Part shown: in pieces, positions 1 to 9,341 of the stretch
How the letters are laid out: each line of letters begins with the position of its first letter
Position numbering within the stretch: position 1 is the stretch's first letter
Source: RGIG1902 sp034926865
GTDB lineage: Bacteria > Bacillota > Clostridia > Oscillospirales > Butyricicoccaceae
DNA length: 64,000 bases
Reading direction: 5' to 3'
Assembly (NCBI GenBank): GCA_034926865.1
Contig: JAYFQP010000006.1
Location: 78,066-142,065, forward strand
Made by a program: the position numbers and the translations under genes
Notes under the pieces: generated by a model
Told to the model about the DNA's origin: nothing
The model's database searches: none
What the model saw: only the letters and a program-made list of their open reading frames with translations

Positions 1-282
1 AAACTCCGCCCGAGAACAGAGCTTTTTGGCCTTTGCTTGGGCAAGCTTAATCATATCCGCCGAGAGATCGATGCCTGTTATTCTTGAGGGGCTTTTTCCC
101 TCGAGCCAAAAAGTGAATCGTCCTGTTCCACAGCCGAGATCTATAATGTTTTTTCCGTTTAAGTCAGGCAGCATCTTTTGAATGCAGGGCCACTCTATTT
201 TATAGCTGTATGAGTTTTCTCCGGCGGTAAATTCCTCATATGCCTGGGCCATCTTATCCCAGTTATGCTCGATGTCATTCAT
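1..282 (-). CDS. Class I SAM-dependent methyltransferase, 3' end outside the window
   Basis: The first 94 codons of a gene that runs off the left edge. The ATG at 282 is preceded by CGGAGG at good spacing. Residues 48-54 read DLGCGTG, the SAM-binding motif I of Rossmann-fold methyltransferases, followed by an acidic motif II region (GIDLSADM). The N-terminus (MNDIEHNWDKMAQAYEEF) is typical of small-molecule or ubiquinone/menaquinone-like methyltransferases (Methyltransf_11/25). The acceptor substrate cannot be told because the C-terminal part is missing. The gene is divergent from the radical SAM gene that follows. Confidence 0.85.
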   Translation of the reverse strand, partial: MNDIEHNWDKMAQAYEEFTAGENSYSYKIEWPCIQKMLPDLNGKNIIDLGCGTGRFTFWLEGKSPSRITGIDLSADMIKLAQAKAKKLCSRAEF

Positions 283-413
283 TTTCGTGCCTCCGTTTAT
301 AGGGGAAACCGTAGGTAAGGGCTTATGTAAGTACTATATCATACGATGTAGGCCTTAGCAATACGAGCTGTATTAATGATGTCAGCATTAACGAACAAAA
401 GTTCTGTAAATGC

Positions 414-442
414 TTGTATTTGCCTTTAATTAAGTGTAAAAT
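414..442 (+). promoter_or_regulatory. Possible sigma-A promoter of the SPL-type gene
   Basis: TTGTAT (414-419), a 17-base spacer and TAAAAT (437-442). The -35 is poor, so this is a modest prediction. Confidence 0.4.
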
Positions 443-467
443 ACTGTTGTGAAAAGGAGAGGTTATA

Positions 468-1337
468 TTGCATAAGGTTAAAGCAAAAGGGATACTTTCG
501 GCTTCCAACGGAATGAATATCTATAGGGGATGTCTTCACGGATGTATTTATTGCGATTCCCGGAGCTGCTGCTATAATATGATGCATCCTTTTGAAGATA
601 TTGAAATTAAGGAAAACTGCATTGAGCTTCTTGAAGATGCATTAAAACGTAAGCGAAAACCCTGCATGATATCAACAGGCAGCATGACAGACCCGTATAT
701 TCCTCTTGAGCGGGAGCTTCGGTATACACGCGGGGTGCTTGAGCTTATAAACAAATATGGCTTTGGAGTTTGTCTTTTGACAAAATCATGTGATGTTTTA
801 AGGGATATCGATATTATTAAAGAGATTAATAGCCGAACAAAGGCAGTTGTGCAGATGACGCTGACAACCTTTGACGACAATTTGTGCCGAATAGTTGAGC
901 CAAATGTATCCGTGACCTCCGAACGCTTTAAAGCACTTTGCCGCCTAAGGGATGAAGGGATACCAACAGTTGTGTGGCTCTGCCCGATACTGCCGTTTAT
1001 AAATGACACTGAGGAAAGTGTAAGTGGCATACTTTCCATGTGCGCTGAGGCAAAGGTGAAAGGTATAATCACTTTCGGTATGGGCCTGACATTGCGAAGC
1101 GGCAGCCGCGAGTATTATTATGAACAGCTTGACCGATATTTCCCAGGCCTTAAGGAAAAATATATAAAGGTTTATGGCGAGAGTTATGAGCTTCCAAGCC
1201 CCAACTCATCAAGACTTATGCGGCTGTTTGATACTTTCTGCGATAAAAATGGCATACTGCATGATGCACGTGAGGTATTTGGTTATCTACGAGCCTTTGA
1301 GGATAAAGAGGAAACCTCTCAGCTCTCCATATTTTGA
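468..1337 (+). CDS. SPL-family radical SAM protein
   Basis: A 289-residue protein starting at TTG 468, supported by GGAGAGG just upstream. The radical SAM cluster motif C-x3-C-x2-C is at Cys22, Cys26 and Cys29 (RGCLHGCIYC), so it should bind a [4Fe-4S] cluster and SAM. The spacing and the flanking sequence (YRGC.H.C.YCD, then STGSMTDPY) match the SPL/Rv2578c-like group (COG1533), which is related to spore photoproduct lyase. It is shorter than true SplB (about 340 residues), so the substrate is unknown and DNA repair is not implied. It ends about 110 bases before the next gene, with no clear terminator between them. Confidence 0.85.
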   Translation: MHKVKAKGILSASNGMNIYRGCLHGCIYCDSRSCCYNMMHPFEDIEIKENCIELLEDALKRKRKPCMISTGSMTDPYIPLERELRYTRGVLELINKYGFGVCLLTKSCDVLRDIDIIKEINSRTKAVVQMTLTTFDDNLCRIVEPNVSVTSERFKALCRLRDEGIPTVVWLCPILPFINDTEESVSGILSMCAEAKVKGIITFGMGLTLRSGSREYYYEQLDRYFPGLKEKYIKVYGESYELPSPNSSRLMRLFDTFCDKNGILHDAREVFGYLRAFEDKEETSQLSIF

Positions 1338-1448
1338 TTTTAAAAATCTATAATGCATGATTGATTTATCGATAAAGGCTATTTGCTTTATTTGGGCGGA
1401 TACCATAAAATAATATACGGTAAAAATCATGTTTATAAGGAGAGTAAA

Positions 1449-2597
1449 ATGAAGCTTATTAAGGAACTGCCTGAGATATTCGAGGATTTTTCCGAACAAA
1501 GGAAAAAGTCTTTTGTAGAGGCTTATGAGCTTAAACAGCAGGGCATACCCTTCGTTGGAGGCTTTTGCACATATCTGCCAAAGGAAATACCCATGGCTAT
1601 GGGGGCTTGCGTTGTGGGCTTGTGCTCAAAGACAGGTGAGACGATCCCTGATGCCGAAAAGGATCTCCCGAGGAATCTTTGCCCTTTGATTAAGTCGAGC
1701 TACGGTTTTGCCAAGACAGATAAGTGCCCGTTTTTCTATTTTTCCGATATCATTATCGGTGAGACCACCTGCGATGGTAAGAAAAAGATGTATGAGATGC
1801 TGGGAACCTTCAAGAACGTTCATGTCATGGAGCTTCCAAATCGACAGACAGAGCAGGGCATGGAGCTTTTCAGAGGAGAGATCATAAGGCTTAAAGAGGT
1901 TCTCGAGAAGCAATTCGGAGTAGAGATAACCGAAGAGAAGATATCTAAAGCCATAAAGGAATGCAATGATCAGCGTACGGCGCTTAAGGAATTCTACGGC
2001 CTTCAGAAGATGGATCCGCCCCCAATGAGCGGCCTTGAAATGCACAGGGTTCTTTATGGAGTACAGTTCCGCTTTGATATACCCGGGGCTACCGAGGAGC
2101 TTCAGGCGTTTACGCAGAAAATACGGGACGAATATGATCCGGAAAAATATAAGGGACGCAAGAGGATACTCGTTACAGGCAGCCCCATCGGCGGCGTAAC
2201 CGAAAAGGTTATAGAGGCCATTGAGAATAACGGGGGAATCGTTGTAACATACGAAAACTGCGGGGGTGCCCGCTCTATTGACGAACTCGTTGATGAAAGC
2301 GAGCCGGATGTATATAAGGCGCTTGCAAAGCGCTACATAAATATAGGCTGCTCCTGCATGACGCCAAACCCAAAAAGATTTGATCTTTTGGGCAGGCTTA
2401 TTGACGAATACAAAGTTGACGCCGTTGTGGAGGTCATTTTGCAGGCCTGCCATACCTTTGCCATTGAGGCGTATCAGGTCAAGAAGTTCGTCACCGAGCA
2501 GAAGGACATACCCTACATCTGCGTTGAGACAGATTATTCCACTACCGATATCGGCCAGCTCAATACGAGGATAGGCGCCTTTATCGAGATGCTTTGA
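1449..2597 (+). CDS. Double-cubane-cluster reductase, 2-hydroxyacyl-CoA dehydratase (HgdB/BcrB) family
   Basis: A 382-residue protein starting at ATG 1449 behind AAGGAGAG; a longer reading from 1383 lacks a ribosome site. It belongs to the HgdB/BadE superfamily. Conserved cysteine contexts are visible: GGFCTYLP near the N-terminus, LPRNLCPLI, TDKCPFFYF, ETTCDGKKKM and NIGCSCMTPN. The single-subunit form paired with its own activator fits the double-cubane cluster proteins (DCCP), which carry an [Fe8S9]-type cluster and reduce small molecules at low potential when ATP is hydrolysed by the partner. No second dehydratase subunit and no CoA-transferase lie nearby, which argues against an ordinary 2-hydroxyacyl-CoA dehydratase. 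The physiological substrate is not known. Confidence 0.85.
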   Translation: MKLIKELPEIFEDFSEQRKKSFVEAYELKQQGIPFVGGFCTYLPKEIPMAMGACVVGLCSKTGETIPDAEKDLPRNLCPLIKSSYGFAKTDKCPFFYFSDIIIGETTCDGKKKMYEMLGTFKNVHVMELPNRQTEQGMELFRGEIIRLKEVLEKQFGVEITEEKISKAIKECNDQRTALKEFYGLQKMDPPPMSGLEMHRVLYGVQFRFDIPGATEELQAFTQKIRDEYDPEKYKGRKRILVTGSPIGGVTEKVIEAIENNGGIVVTYENCGGARSIDELVDESEPDVYKALAKRYINIGCSCMTPNPKRFDLLGRLIDEYKVDAVVEVILQACHTFAIEAYQVKKFVTEQKDIPYICVETDYSTTDIGQLNTRIGAFIEML

Positions 2598-2601
2598 TAT
2601 A

Positions 2602-3360
2602 ATGAATACGCTTAGCCTGGGAATAGATTGCGGCTCAACCACTGTTAAGGGGGCGCTCTTTGACGGGAAGAATATCGTTGATACACTGCTTTTGCCCACA
2701 AGCGCGAGACCTGCTGTCAGAATGATGGAGGTTTATGAGCGCCTTCATAATTCTGATGTTGGTTATGTGGTCACTACTGGATACGGAAGGGAACTGCTTG
2801 AGCAGTCGAACAAACGCGTGACAGAGATCACGTGCCATGCCAAGGGAGCCGCATGGCTTGAGGGAGAGCTCGGCGGCCTCATAGATATTGGAGGGCAGGA
2901 CAGCAAGGTTATTCTGCTGGATAACGACGGCAATGTCAGGGATTTTTTGATGAATGACAAATGTGCCGCAGGAACAGGGCGCTTTGTTGAGATGATGTGC
3001 CGCATACTTGAGTGTTCCGGCGAAGAGCTTGATACCTTTGCACAGCACGGCAAACCTGTGGATATAACGAGCATGTGTACCGTCTTTGCCGAGAGCGAGA
3101 TCATAAGTCTGCTGGCTCAGGGAGCCGACAGGGGGGATATAGCTCTAGGCGTTGTCAGGTCGATATGCAGGCGTACAGCTGCGCTGGCATCCCGCCTTCC
3201 AATGGAAGGAAAGGTATTTTTCAGCGGGGGGCTCGCGCGGTTCGAGGTTTTCAGGCAGAACCTTGAAGCATGTCTTGGAATACCTGTTGTGACCCATCCT
3301 CAAAGTCAGTTTTGCGGGGCAGTTGGTGCTGCGGTTATCGGGCGGAGATTCATAAAGTAA
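2602..3360 (+). CDS. ATP-dependent activator (BadF/HgdC-type ASKHA ATPase) of the upstream reductase
   Basis: A 252-residue protein starting four bases after the reductase stop, so the two are co-transcribed. The fold is ASKHA: phosphate-1 motif GIDCGSTTVK at the N-terminus, then IGGQDSK. Cys121 (DKCAAGTGRF) and Cys159 (SMCTVFAESE) are the two cysteines that, in a homodimer, hold a bridging [4Fe-4S] cluster. The family feeds electrons uphill to the partner with ATP hydrolysis. Length is normal for HgdC/DCCP-R proteins (about 255-260). The specific partner is inferred from adjacency. Confidence 0.9.
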   Translation: MNTLSLGIDCGSTTVKGALFDGKNIVDTLLLPTSARPAVRMMEVYERLHNSDVGYVVTTGYGRELLEQSNKRVTEITCHAKGAAWLEGELGGLIDIGGQDSKVILLDNDGNVRDFLMNDKCAAGTGRFVEMMCRILECSGEELDTFAQHGKPVDITSMCTVFAESEIISLLAQGADRGDIALGVVRSICRRTAALASRLPMEGKVFFSGGLARFEVFRQNLEACLGIPVVTHPQSQFCGAVGAAVIGRRFIK

Positions 3361-3410
3361 TTGCCTGACAAAGCATCGATACAAACTAGCGTAGGCATAA
3401 CAGTTGAATT

Positions 3411-3446
3411 GACCGGCGAACGTGTGATGTTCGCCGGCCTTTTTTC
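3411..3446 (+). terminator. Intrinsic terminator after the reductase/activator pair
   Basis: Nine-base perfect stem CCGGCGAAC (3413-3421) with GTTCGCCGG (3429-3437), a 7-base loop, then a run of T. Confidence 0.85.
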
Positions 3447-3541
3447 GGAGATACATATGGGACACAGCGGGGGTGTTGTGATTGATTCTAAGGTTTTTCT
3501 AAAGTAAATGTAATAAAACCTTTAACAATGTCAGGGTATTG

Positions 3542-3569
3542 TTGACAGAAGGGTAAGAAAGAGTAAAAT
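3542..3569 (+). promoter_or_regulatory. Sigma-A promoter of the exporter/SLH operon
   Basis: TTGACA (3542-3547), 16-base spacer, TAAAAT (3564-3569). The leader to the first gene is about 130 bases and holds a weak hairpin (GGAAAAG/CTTTTCC) but no recognised riboswitch. Confidence 0.65.
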
Positions 3570-3705
3570 GAACTCATGATTGCCGGAAAAGGAAATGCAT
3601 GGCAGCAAAACTTTTCCAATAGCTCAGGGCATATATGTATCTGCCTTTGAAGTTATGATGGCGTGCAGGGCGGATATTTAGGATAGATCAGAAAGAAGGT
3701 ATTAA

Positions 3706-5403
3706 ATGTCAGAGACAAAAGAACAGGCAAAAACACCATCTGGAAAGACGGCTGACGAACAGCTTGAGAACATGATGTCGGGTGAAAAGAAAAAGAAACA
3801 CAGAAGGTTGGCCATCATAGCGATCATAGTTGTGGCGGCACTTCTTTGGTTTGTTGTAAAGCCCATATTCTTCGGAGGAAGCGATTCAGTAGATACAGGA
3901 TATATAAACTACACTGTTGAAAAACAGAATCTGACTATCTCAATAAGCGGAAGCGGAGCTCTTCTGCCGGCTGATTCTTATGATATCACAGCCCTTGTAA
4001 GCGGTGATATCCTTTCTGCTGATTTTGAGGAAGGCGATTATGTCAACAAAGATGACCTGCTTTATCAGATAGACAGCTCTGACGCTGAAAAGAGCATCGA
4101 GCAGGCCAAGATAAGCCTTCAGAACGCGCAGCTTTCTTATCAGAATACGCTTGATACTCTTGATGGCCTTGAGCCAAAGGCAACGGTATCAGGGCGGTTA
4201 TCTAAGCTTTATGTCGAGGCTGGCGACGACGTGTCTTCCGGAAGCGCCATCGCCGATATAGCCGATACAGATAATATGGTTCTGAGCGTATATTTTCACA
4301 GCACCAATGCCGACGCTATTTTTAGCGGCATGTCGGCCGCGGTAACGATGTCCGGCACAGGCGAGACGGTATACGGGACGGTGACCTCAGTATCCGGCAT
4401 CACCACTGTGGGAACCGGCGGAGCGCTCCTGCGCGAAGTGAAAATAACTGTACAGAACCCAGGCGGCATTGCTGCCGGCGCAGCGGCAACTGCTGTGGTG
4501 GGCTCATATTCCTGCGCCCAGAGCGGAACCTTTGCGGCTAAGACATCCTCGACGGTTTATGCCTCTGTTTCGGGAACTGTGAGCAAGCTTTATGTAAGAG
4601 AAGGTGATCTTGTTTCCAAAGACGCTTCGCTTATGAAAATTGTCAGCGACTCGGCGAGCCGCCAGATTCAAAGCTCCGAACTGAGTCTCCATTCTTCTCA
4701 GATATCTCTTGAAAATGCTGAGAATACTCTTGATAACTATTCCATAAAGGCGCCTATATCTGGTACCGTTGTGGAAAAGAATCTTAAAGCCGGAGATAAG
4801 CTTGTGTCCTCCACCGCTTCAACCACTATGGCGGTTATTTACGATATGTCATATCTTACGCTTACACTTAATGTAGATGAGCTTGATATAAGCTCTATTA
4901 AGGTAGGGCAAAAGGTCACCATAGAGGCGCAGGCTGTTTCCGGTGAGACTTTTGAAGGCTATGTAGACAGAGTCGGCGTAAATGGAACAGTGGCATCGGG
5001 TGTCACCACATACCCTGTCAGAATCATTCTCACAGACTATGAGGGCCTTATGCCCGGGATGAATGTCACGGCCGATATAGTAATAGATGAGGTCACCGAT
5101 GCGCTTACGATACCGGTCAGCGCTGTCAGCCGCAACAATCTTGTGCTGCTTGCAGATGCTGCCAGCCAGGGTGATGAAGCAAACGGCGTGCCAGCCGGAT
5201 ACAGGCAGGTTGAGGTGAAGATAGGCAAGAGTACCGATGATTATATTGAAATCCTCAGTGGCCTTTCCGAAGGAGATAAGGTAGGAGTAAACGGCACGCC
5301 AACATCCGGGTCGGGATTCTTTGGCATGATGTCAGAGGATGAGCAAGAAAGTGCACCTCAAGGCGGCGAGAATGGGCCTCCACCTTCAGGAGGCAGAGAC
5401 TGA
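3706..5403 (+). CDS. HlyD/MacA-like efflux adaptor, membrane-anchored
   Basis: A 565-residue protein. A lysine-rich cytoplasmic N-terminus is followed by one membrane helix at about residues 35-51. After it come two biotinyl-lipoyl-like segments flanking a coiled-coil hairpin, then beta-barrel and membrane-proximal domains, as in MacA/RND-type periplasmic adaptors. The tail is rich in Gly and Pro (GGENGPPPSGG). In a Gram-positive cell the protein would stand outside the membrane and work with the MacB-type permease encoded two genes on. It is longer than usual MacA (about 370-400) because the lipoyl/hairpin part looks duplicated: SGRLSKLYVEAGDDV and SGTVSKLYVREGDLV are near-repeats. The ATG at 3706 follows AGAAGG. 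Confidence 0.88.
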   Translation: MSETKEQAKTPSGKTADEQLENMMSGEKKKKHRRLAIIAIIVVAALLWFVVKPIFFGGSDSVDTGYINYTVEKQNLTISISGSGALLPADSYDITALVSGDILSADFEEGDYVNKDDLLYQIDSSDAEKSIEQAKISLQNAQLSYQNTLDTLDGLEPKATVSGRLSKLYVEAGDDVSSGSAIADIADTDNMVLSVYFHSTNADAIFSGMSAAVTMSGTGETVYGTVTSVSGITTVGTGGALLREVKITVQNPGGIAAGAAATAVVGSYSCAQSGTFAAKTSSTVYASVSGTVSKLYVREGDLVSKDASLMKIVSDSASRQIQSSELSLHSSQISLENAENTLDNYSIKAPISGTVVEKNLKAGDKLVSSTASTTMAVIYDMSYLTLTLNVDELDISSIKVGQKVTIEAQAVSGETFEGYVDRVGVNGTVASGVTTYPVRIILTDYEGLMPGMNVTADIVIDEVTDALTIPVSAVSRNNLVLLADAASQGDEANGVPAGYRQVEVKIGKSTDDYIEILSGLSEGDKVGVNGTPTSGSGFFGMMSEDEQESAPQGGENGPPPSGGRD

Positions 5404-5404
5404 T

Positions 5405-6118
5405 ATGATAGAGCTTACCGATGTTTATAAGCTCTATCATATGGGCGATAACGTTGTCAGAGCGCTTGACGGCATCAGCATGAATATTGACAAGGGTGAG
5501 TTTGTTGCCATTGTTGGTCAGTCGGGGTCTGGCAAGTCTACTTGTATGAATATTATCGGGTGCCTCGATGTGCCTACCTCGGGGACATATAAGCTTAATG
5601 GCATCGATGTTTCAACGATGAACGATAATATGCAGGCCGTTATAAGAAATAAATTTCTTGGGTTCGTATTTCAGCAGTATAACCTTATCCCAAAGCTCAA
5701 TGTTGTGGAAAATGTGGAGCTTCCTCTGCTTTATTCCGGGATGGGAGCCACTGAAAGACGAAGGGCAGCGCTGAAGGCGCTTGACCGGGTTGGGTTAACC
5801 GATAAGGCTAAAAACCGCCCTTCACAGCTTTCAGGCGGGCAGCAGCAAAGGGTTTCTATTGCAAGAGCCCTTGCAGGTGATCCCGCAGTTATTCTTGCCG
5901 ATGAGCCGACGGGTGCGCTTGATTCTCATACGGGGCGTGATGTTCTGGCTTTTTTGCAGGAACTAAATCGTGACGGGAGAACCATAATTTTGATAACACA
6001 CGATAATTCTATTGCTGTGAAAGCCAGAAGAATAGTTCGTTTGGCTGACGGCAAGATAGTTTTCGACGGCGACGCCACTGATCCTGGGGCGATCGTTGCG
6101 CCAAAGGAGGAGCAGTAA
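5405..6118 (+). CDS. MacB/LolD-type ABC transporter ATPase
   Basis: A 237-residue ATPase starting at ATG 5405, one base after the adaptor stop, with AGGAGG at 5388-5393. An upstream in-frame ATG would overlap the adaptor and is less likely. Walker A GQSGSGKST, Q-loop VFQQYN, signature LSGGQQQR, Walker B ILADEPTGALD and the switch histidine (ITHDN) are all present, so it should be active. The sequence belongs to the MacB/LolD/FtsE group that powers FtsX-like permeases in mechanotransmission rather than classical import. Confidence 0.93.
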   Translation: MIELTDVYKLYHMGDNVVRALDGISMNIDKGEFVAIVGQSGSGKSTCMNIIGCLDVPTSGTYKLNGIDVSTMNDNMQAVIRNKFLGFVFQQYNLIPKLNVVENVELPLLYSGMGATERRRAALKALDRVGLTDKAKNRPSQLSGGQQQRVSIARALAGDPAVILADEPTGALDSHTGRDVLAFLQELNRDGRTIILITHDNSIAVKARRIVRLADGKIVFDGDATDPGAIVAPKEEQ

Positions 6119-6121
6119 CGT

Positions 6122-7297
6122 ATGGGTTTCAGACAATCCTTTATGTTGGCGATTAAGTCACTTGCAACAAGCAAGGTAAGAGCTCTTTTGACTATGCTTG
6201 GTATAATTATTGGCGTTGCTGCCGTTATCGTTATAATCAGCCTTGGTGATGGCCTTCAGGCCACCATTACTGATAGCTTCGAGAGTATGGGAACAAATCT
6301 TCTTATGGTAAACGTTATGGGCAGAAACTCATCAAGGCGTGTAACCGAAGAGGAGATGTTTGAGCTGGTCGACAAAAATACAGAGTATTTGTCGGCTGTC
6401 AGTCCGGTTGTATCAATCATCGGTACCACAAAAATCGGCAGTGAAGTACTTAAAACCACTACAGTAACCGGGGTGTCTGAGCAGTATGTTGAAATAAAAA
6501 ATCTCGAGCTTTCTTCGGGAAGGTTTTTGCAGTATATTGATGTTCTTAAAATGGGCAAGGTATGTGTAATAGGATCGTATATAAACAAGGAGTATTTGAG
6601 TTCCAACGGCATTGGGCAAACCGTCAGGATAGCGGGAAACAATTATACTGTTGTAGGTATTCTTGATGAGAAGGCTGATTCTGCGGAAGGCACTGATGAT
6701 GATTATATTTATATACCCTATACAAACGCCCAGCGAATAAACAGAAATGCCAAAACTACTTCTTATTATTTCAGCACCGTGTCAACAGATACAACTTCTG
6801 TAGCAAAATGGCTGATTGAGAATAAGCTTCAAAGCGTTTTTGAAGATAAAGACGCTTATAACATTATAAGCATGTCTGAGATGCTTAGCACAGTGACAGA
6901 AATACAGGATACTCTTTTGAGCGTTCTTGTTGCCATAGCCGGAATATCGCTGTTTGTAGGCGGAATTGGCATTATGAACATTATGCTTGTCTCGGTTACT
7001 GAGAGAACAAGGGAAATAGGTATAAGAAAGTCCTTGGGTGCAAAGCGTAGGGATATAAGGAGTCAGTTTATAATTGAAGCCGGAACGACCAGTGCCCTGG
7101 GCGGTGTAGTAGGAATCGGTGTTGGAATGGCTATGGCCAGCTTGGCGGGAAAAGCCGTTGGAATAACGGCTATTACTTCGGTTACATCAATTTCGGTATC
7201 TTTTGGGGTATCTTTGGCAGTCGGCGTGACTTTTGGATATCTGCCCGCTAATAAGGCAGCAAAGCTTAACCCTATTGATGCTCTGCGATATGATTAA
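6122..7297 (+). CDS. MacB/FtsX-type ABC transporter permease
   Basis: A 391-residue membrane protein. One N-terminal helix (about residues 20-42) is followed by an extracytoplasmic MacB_PCD domain of roughly 200 residues and three C-terminal helices carrying the FtsX signature (TERTREIGIRKSLGAK). It starts three bases after the ATPase stop behind AAAGGAGGAG. Together with the adaptor and ATPase it forms a MacAB-like tripartite exporter, or a sensor of cell-envelope peptides. The cargo is unknown. Confidence 0.92.
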   Translation: MGFRQSFMLAIKSLATSKVRALLTMLGIIIGVAAVIVIISLGDGLQATITDSFESMGTNLLMVNVMGRNSSRRVTEEEMFELVDKNTEYLSAVSPVVSIIGTTKIGSEVLKTTTVTGVSEQYVEIKNLELSSGRFLQYIDVLKMGKVCVIGSYINKEYLSSNGIGQTVRIAGNNYTVVGILDEKADSAEGTDDDYIYIPYTNAQRINRNAKTTSYYFSTVSTDTTSVAKWLIENKLQSVFEDKDAYNIISMSEMLSTVTEIQDTLLSVLVAIAGISLFVGGIGIMNIMLVSVTERTREIGIRKSLGAKRRDIRSQFIIEAGTTSALGGVVGIGVGMAMASLAGKAVGITAITSVTSISVSFGVSLAVGVTFGYLPANKAAKLNPIDALRYD

Positions 7298-7310
7298 GGG
7301 AGGAAATATA

Positions 7311-9161
7311 ATGAAAAAAACTTTTGTGGCGGGCCTGTGCCTGTGCATGATTTTATCAATGCTTACAGGGACTGCTCTTGCTGCGCCCTCTCTTGAGGAG
7401 GAAGTGCTGCCTGTGCTGGCAGTCATGGGTGTTATAAACGGAGATGAAAACGGAAATCTTGATTTGAGTGCCAGCGTTACAAGGGCGCAATTCGTAAAAA
7501 TGGCTGTTGCGGCCTCAAAATATAAAACGCAGGGGCAGGCGGTTTCCTCCGTTTCGCCATACCCTGATGTGCCTGCTAAAGCCTGGTATTCGGGCTACAT
7601 AACAACGGCAAGGGATAACAGCTATATTTCTGGCTATTTGGATGGCACATTCCGGCCTGATAATTATGTAACTTTAGAGGAAGCCATATCGGTTATGCTA
7701 AAGGTTATGGGCTATTCGGGAACGGATTTTGCAGCTGGTTATCCTGCGGCCCATATGTCACTTTACTATTCGCTTGACCTTGATAATGGAATGACGGCTG
7801 TGCAGGGCGGAATAATGAAGAGAAGCGACTGCGCTGTTCTGATATATAACTGCCTTAATGCAAAGGCAAAATCCGGGAAGATATACGCCAGCGAGCTGGG
7901 TTATTCGGTAGATTCTTCAAACAAGATAAATTATGCGGCCCTGACGTCATCCTTGGCACAAGGGCCTGTAGTCAACAGTGGAAGCAGTATTTCATCACTT
8001 GTTGGGTTTGAACCTGTATCTGTCTATAAAAACCGAAGGACGTCAAGCCTTTCAAGTATCGCTTATGGAGATGTGCTTTATTATATAAAAGATGTAAAGA
8101 CGGTTTGGGCCTATTCAGATAAGATCAGCGGTACTGTACAGGCAATAAGCCCGTCTACGGCATCTCCTACTTCGGTAACAGTATCCGGAATAACATGCAC
8201 TCTTGGAAGTTCCTCTGCCGTATACAGCTTTTCCGATTTAGGTACTGTAAAGGTGGGGGATAACGTCACCCTTCTCCTCGGCGTCGGAGGGCAGTGTGTA
8301 TATGTCCTTTCCGGGGATTCTACCACGCAGACGCTTTATGGCGTGGTGTCTTCTGTGGGAACAAAAACGGTAACGGACAGCTATGGCTCAAGTGTTCAGG
8401 ATAACTATATAACAATCGCATCCACTGACGGCAATACATATAACTACTCCTATGACGGAAGCCTCGATGAAGGAGATGTGGCAAAGGTCGTTATTTCCGA
8501 CGGAAAGATTTCCATATCAAAGGCAAAATCAAGTGTTACACTTTCGGGGACTGTTGATAATAAAGATCTTGGCAGTTATTCTATGGACAGCAGTACACAG
8601 ATTATAGATTATCTTTCGGGAAGAGCGGTAAGCGTACCTGTCAGCCGGCTGGATGGCGTATATATTTCTCAGAGCAAGGTTGCTTTCTGTATGTTGGATG
8701 ATGATGGCGTGATTGATAAGCTGATTCTTCAAAATGTGACAGGAGATAATCTGGATTACGGTGTAGCCACTACGGTAAATGAAAGCTCTGATATAATGGA
8801 CGGCTCGAGCTCATATGTGTATATCGTAGACGGTACCCAGAAGGTTTATTCCGCTCAGGTGACATATAATGTAAAAGAAGGTCCGTGTTCAATCGAGTAT
8901 AAAAGTGATGGAACAGTAAAAAGTCTTTCTTCCCTGACCGGTAAGAAGGTGACCGCCATGGGTTCTTACACAATGACTCTTAGCGGAACAGGAGAAATGA
9001 AGAAGAGCGAGGATATTCAGACATATATCAAAAACGGAGACGAGTATTACCTTTCAAGCCTGATGAATGTAAGCCTTGACACACATACTCTGACGGCTTA
9101 TTACGATAAGGAAGCAAAGAACGGCGGTTGTATAAGGATAGTCATCGCAACAGAAAAATAA
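7311..9161 (+). CDS. Secreted S-layer-homology (SLH) protein
   Basis: A 616-residue protein starting at ATG 7311 behind GGGAGG, 13 bases after the permease stop. A signal peptide occupies residues 1-25, cleaved after ALA. Two SLH repeats follow: the first runs from about residue 31 (VLPVLAVMGVINGDENG then TRAQFVKM), the second contains YPDVPAKAWYSGYI and GYLDGTFRPDNYVT. These modules bind pyruvylated secondary cell-wall polymer. The remaining 450 residues are Ser/Thr/Gly-rich beta-type sequence with no domain I recognise. Its place as last gene of the exporter operon suggests that the exporter and this surface protein act together, but that is inference. Confidence 0.88.
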   Translation: MKKTFVAGLCLCMILSMLTGTALAAPSLEEEVLPVLAVMGVINGDENGNLDLSASVTRAQFVKMAVAASKYKTQGQAVSSVSPYPDVPAKAWYSGYITTARDNSYISGYLDGTFRPDNYVTLEEAISVMLKVMGYSGTDFAAGYPAAHMSLYYSLDLDNGMTAVQGGIMKRSDCAVLIYNCLNAKAKSGKIYASELGYSVDSSNKINYAALTSSLAQGPVVNSGSSISSLVGFEPVSVYKNRRTSSLSSIAYGDVLYYIKDVKTVWAYSDKISGTVQAISPSTASPTSVTVSGITCTLGSSSAVYSFSDLGTVKVGDNVTLLLGVGGQCVYVLSGDSTTQTLYGVVSSVGTKTVTDSYGSSVQDNYITIASTDGNTYNYSYDGSLDEGDVAKVVISDGKISISKAKSSVTLSGTVDNKDLGSYSMDSSTQIIDYLSGRAVSVPVSRLDGVYISQSKVAFCMLDDDGVIDKLILQNVTGDNLDYGVATTVNESSDIMDGSSSYVYIVDGTQKVYSAQVTYNVKEGPCSIEYKSDGTVKSLSSLTGKKVTAMGSYTMTLSGTGEMKKSEDIQTYIKNGDEYYLSSLMNVSLDTHTLTAYYDKEAKNGGCIRIVIATEK

Positions 9162-9171
9162 TAGATATAAG

Positions 9172-9209
9172 AAGTTCCTCGTCTTATTAAAGATGAGGAA
9201 CTTTTTTTA
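9172..9209 (+). terminator. Intrinsic terminator of the exporter/SLH operon
   Basis: A 13-base stem beginning AGTTCCTCGTCTT (9173), with one G-T pair, a short loop and seven T. Confidence 0.9.
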
Positions 9210-9341
9210 TGCATTTGGCATCTTTCTTTAAAAGTCAGAGAGGATAAAACAAGGTTTTTCATGAATTGCGGAGGAATATATTTTATTATAAGATATTTTG
9301 TGTTACAATTTAGAACATCAATGCTATGAGGTGAGAAAGCT

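Noticed and set aside
1626..2699. A 357-codon open frame antisense to the double-cubane reductase
   Set aside because: No ribosome site, overlaps two genes with clear family motifs, and its translation shows no recognisable domain; it is a shadow of the coding strand.
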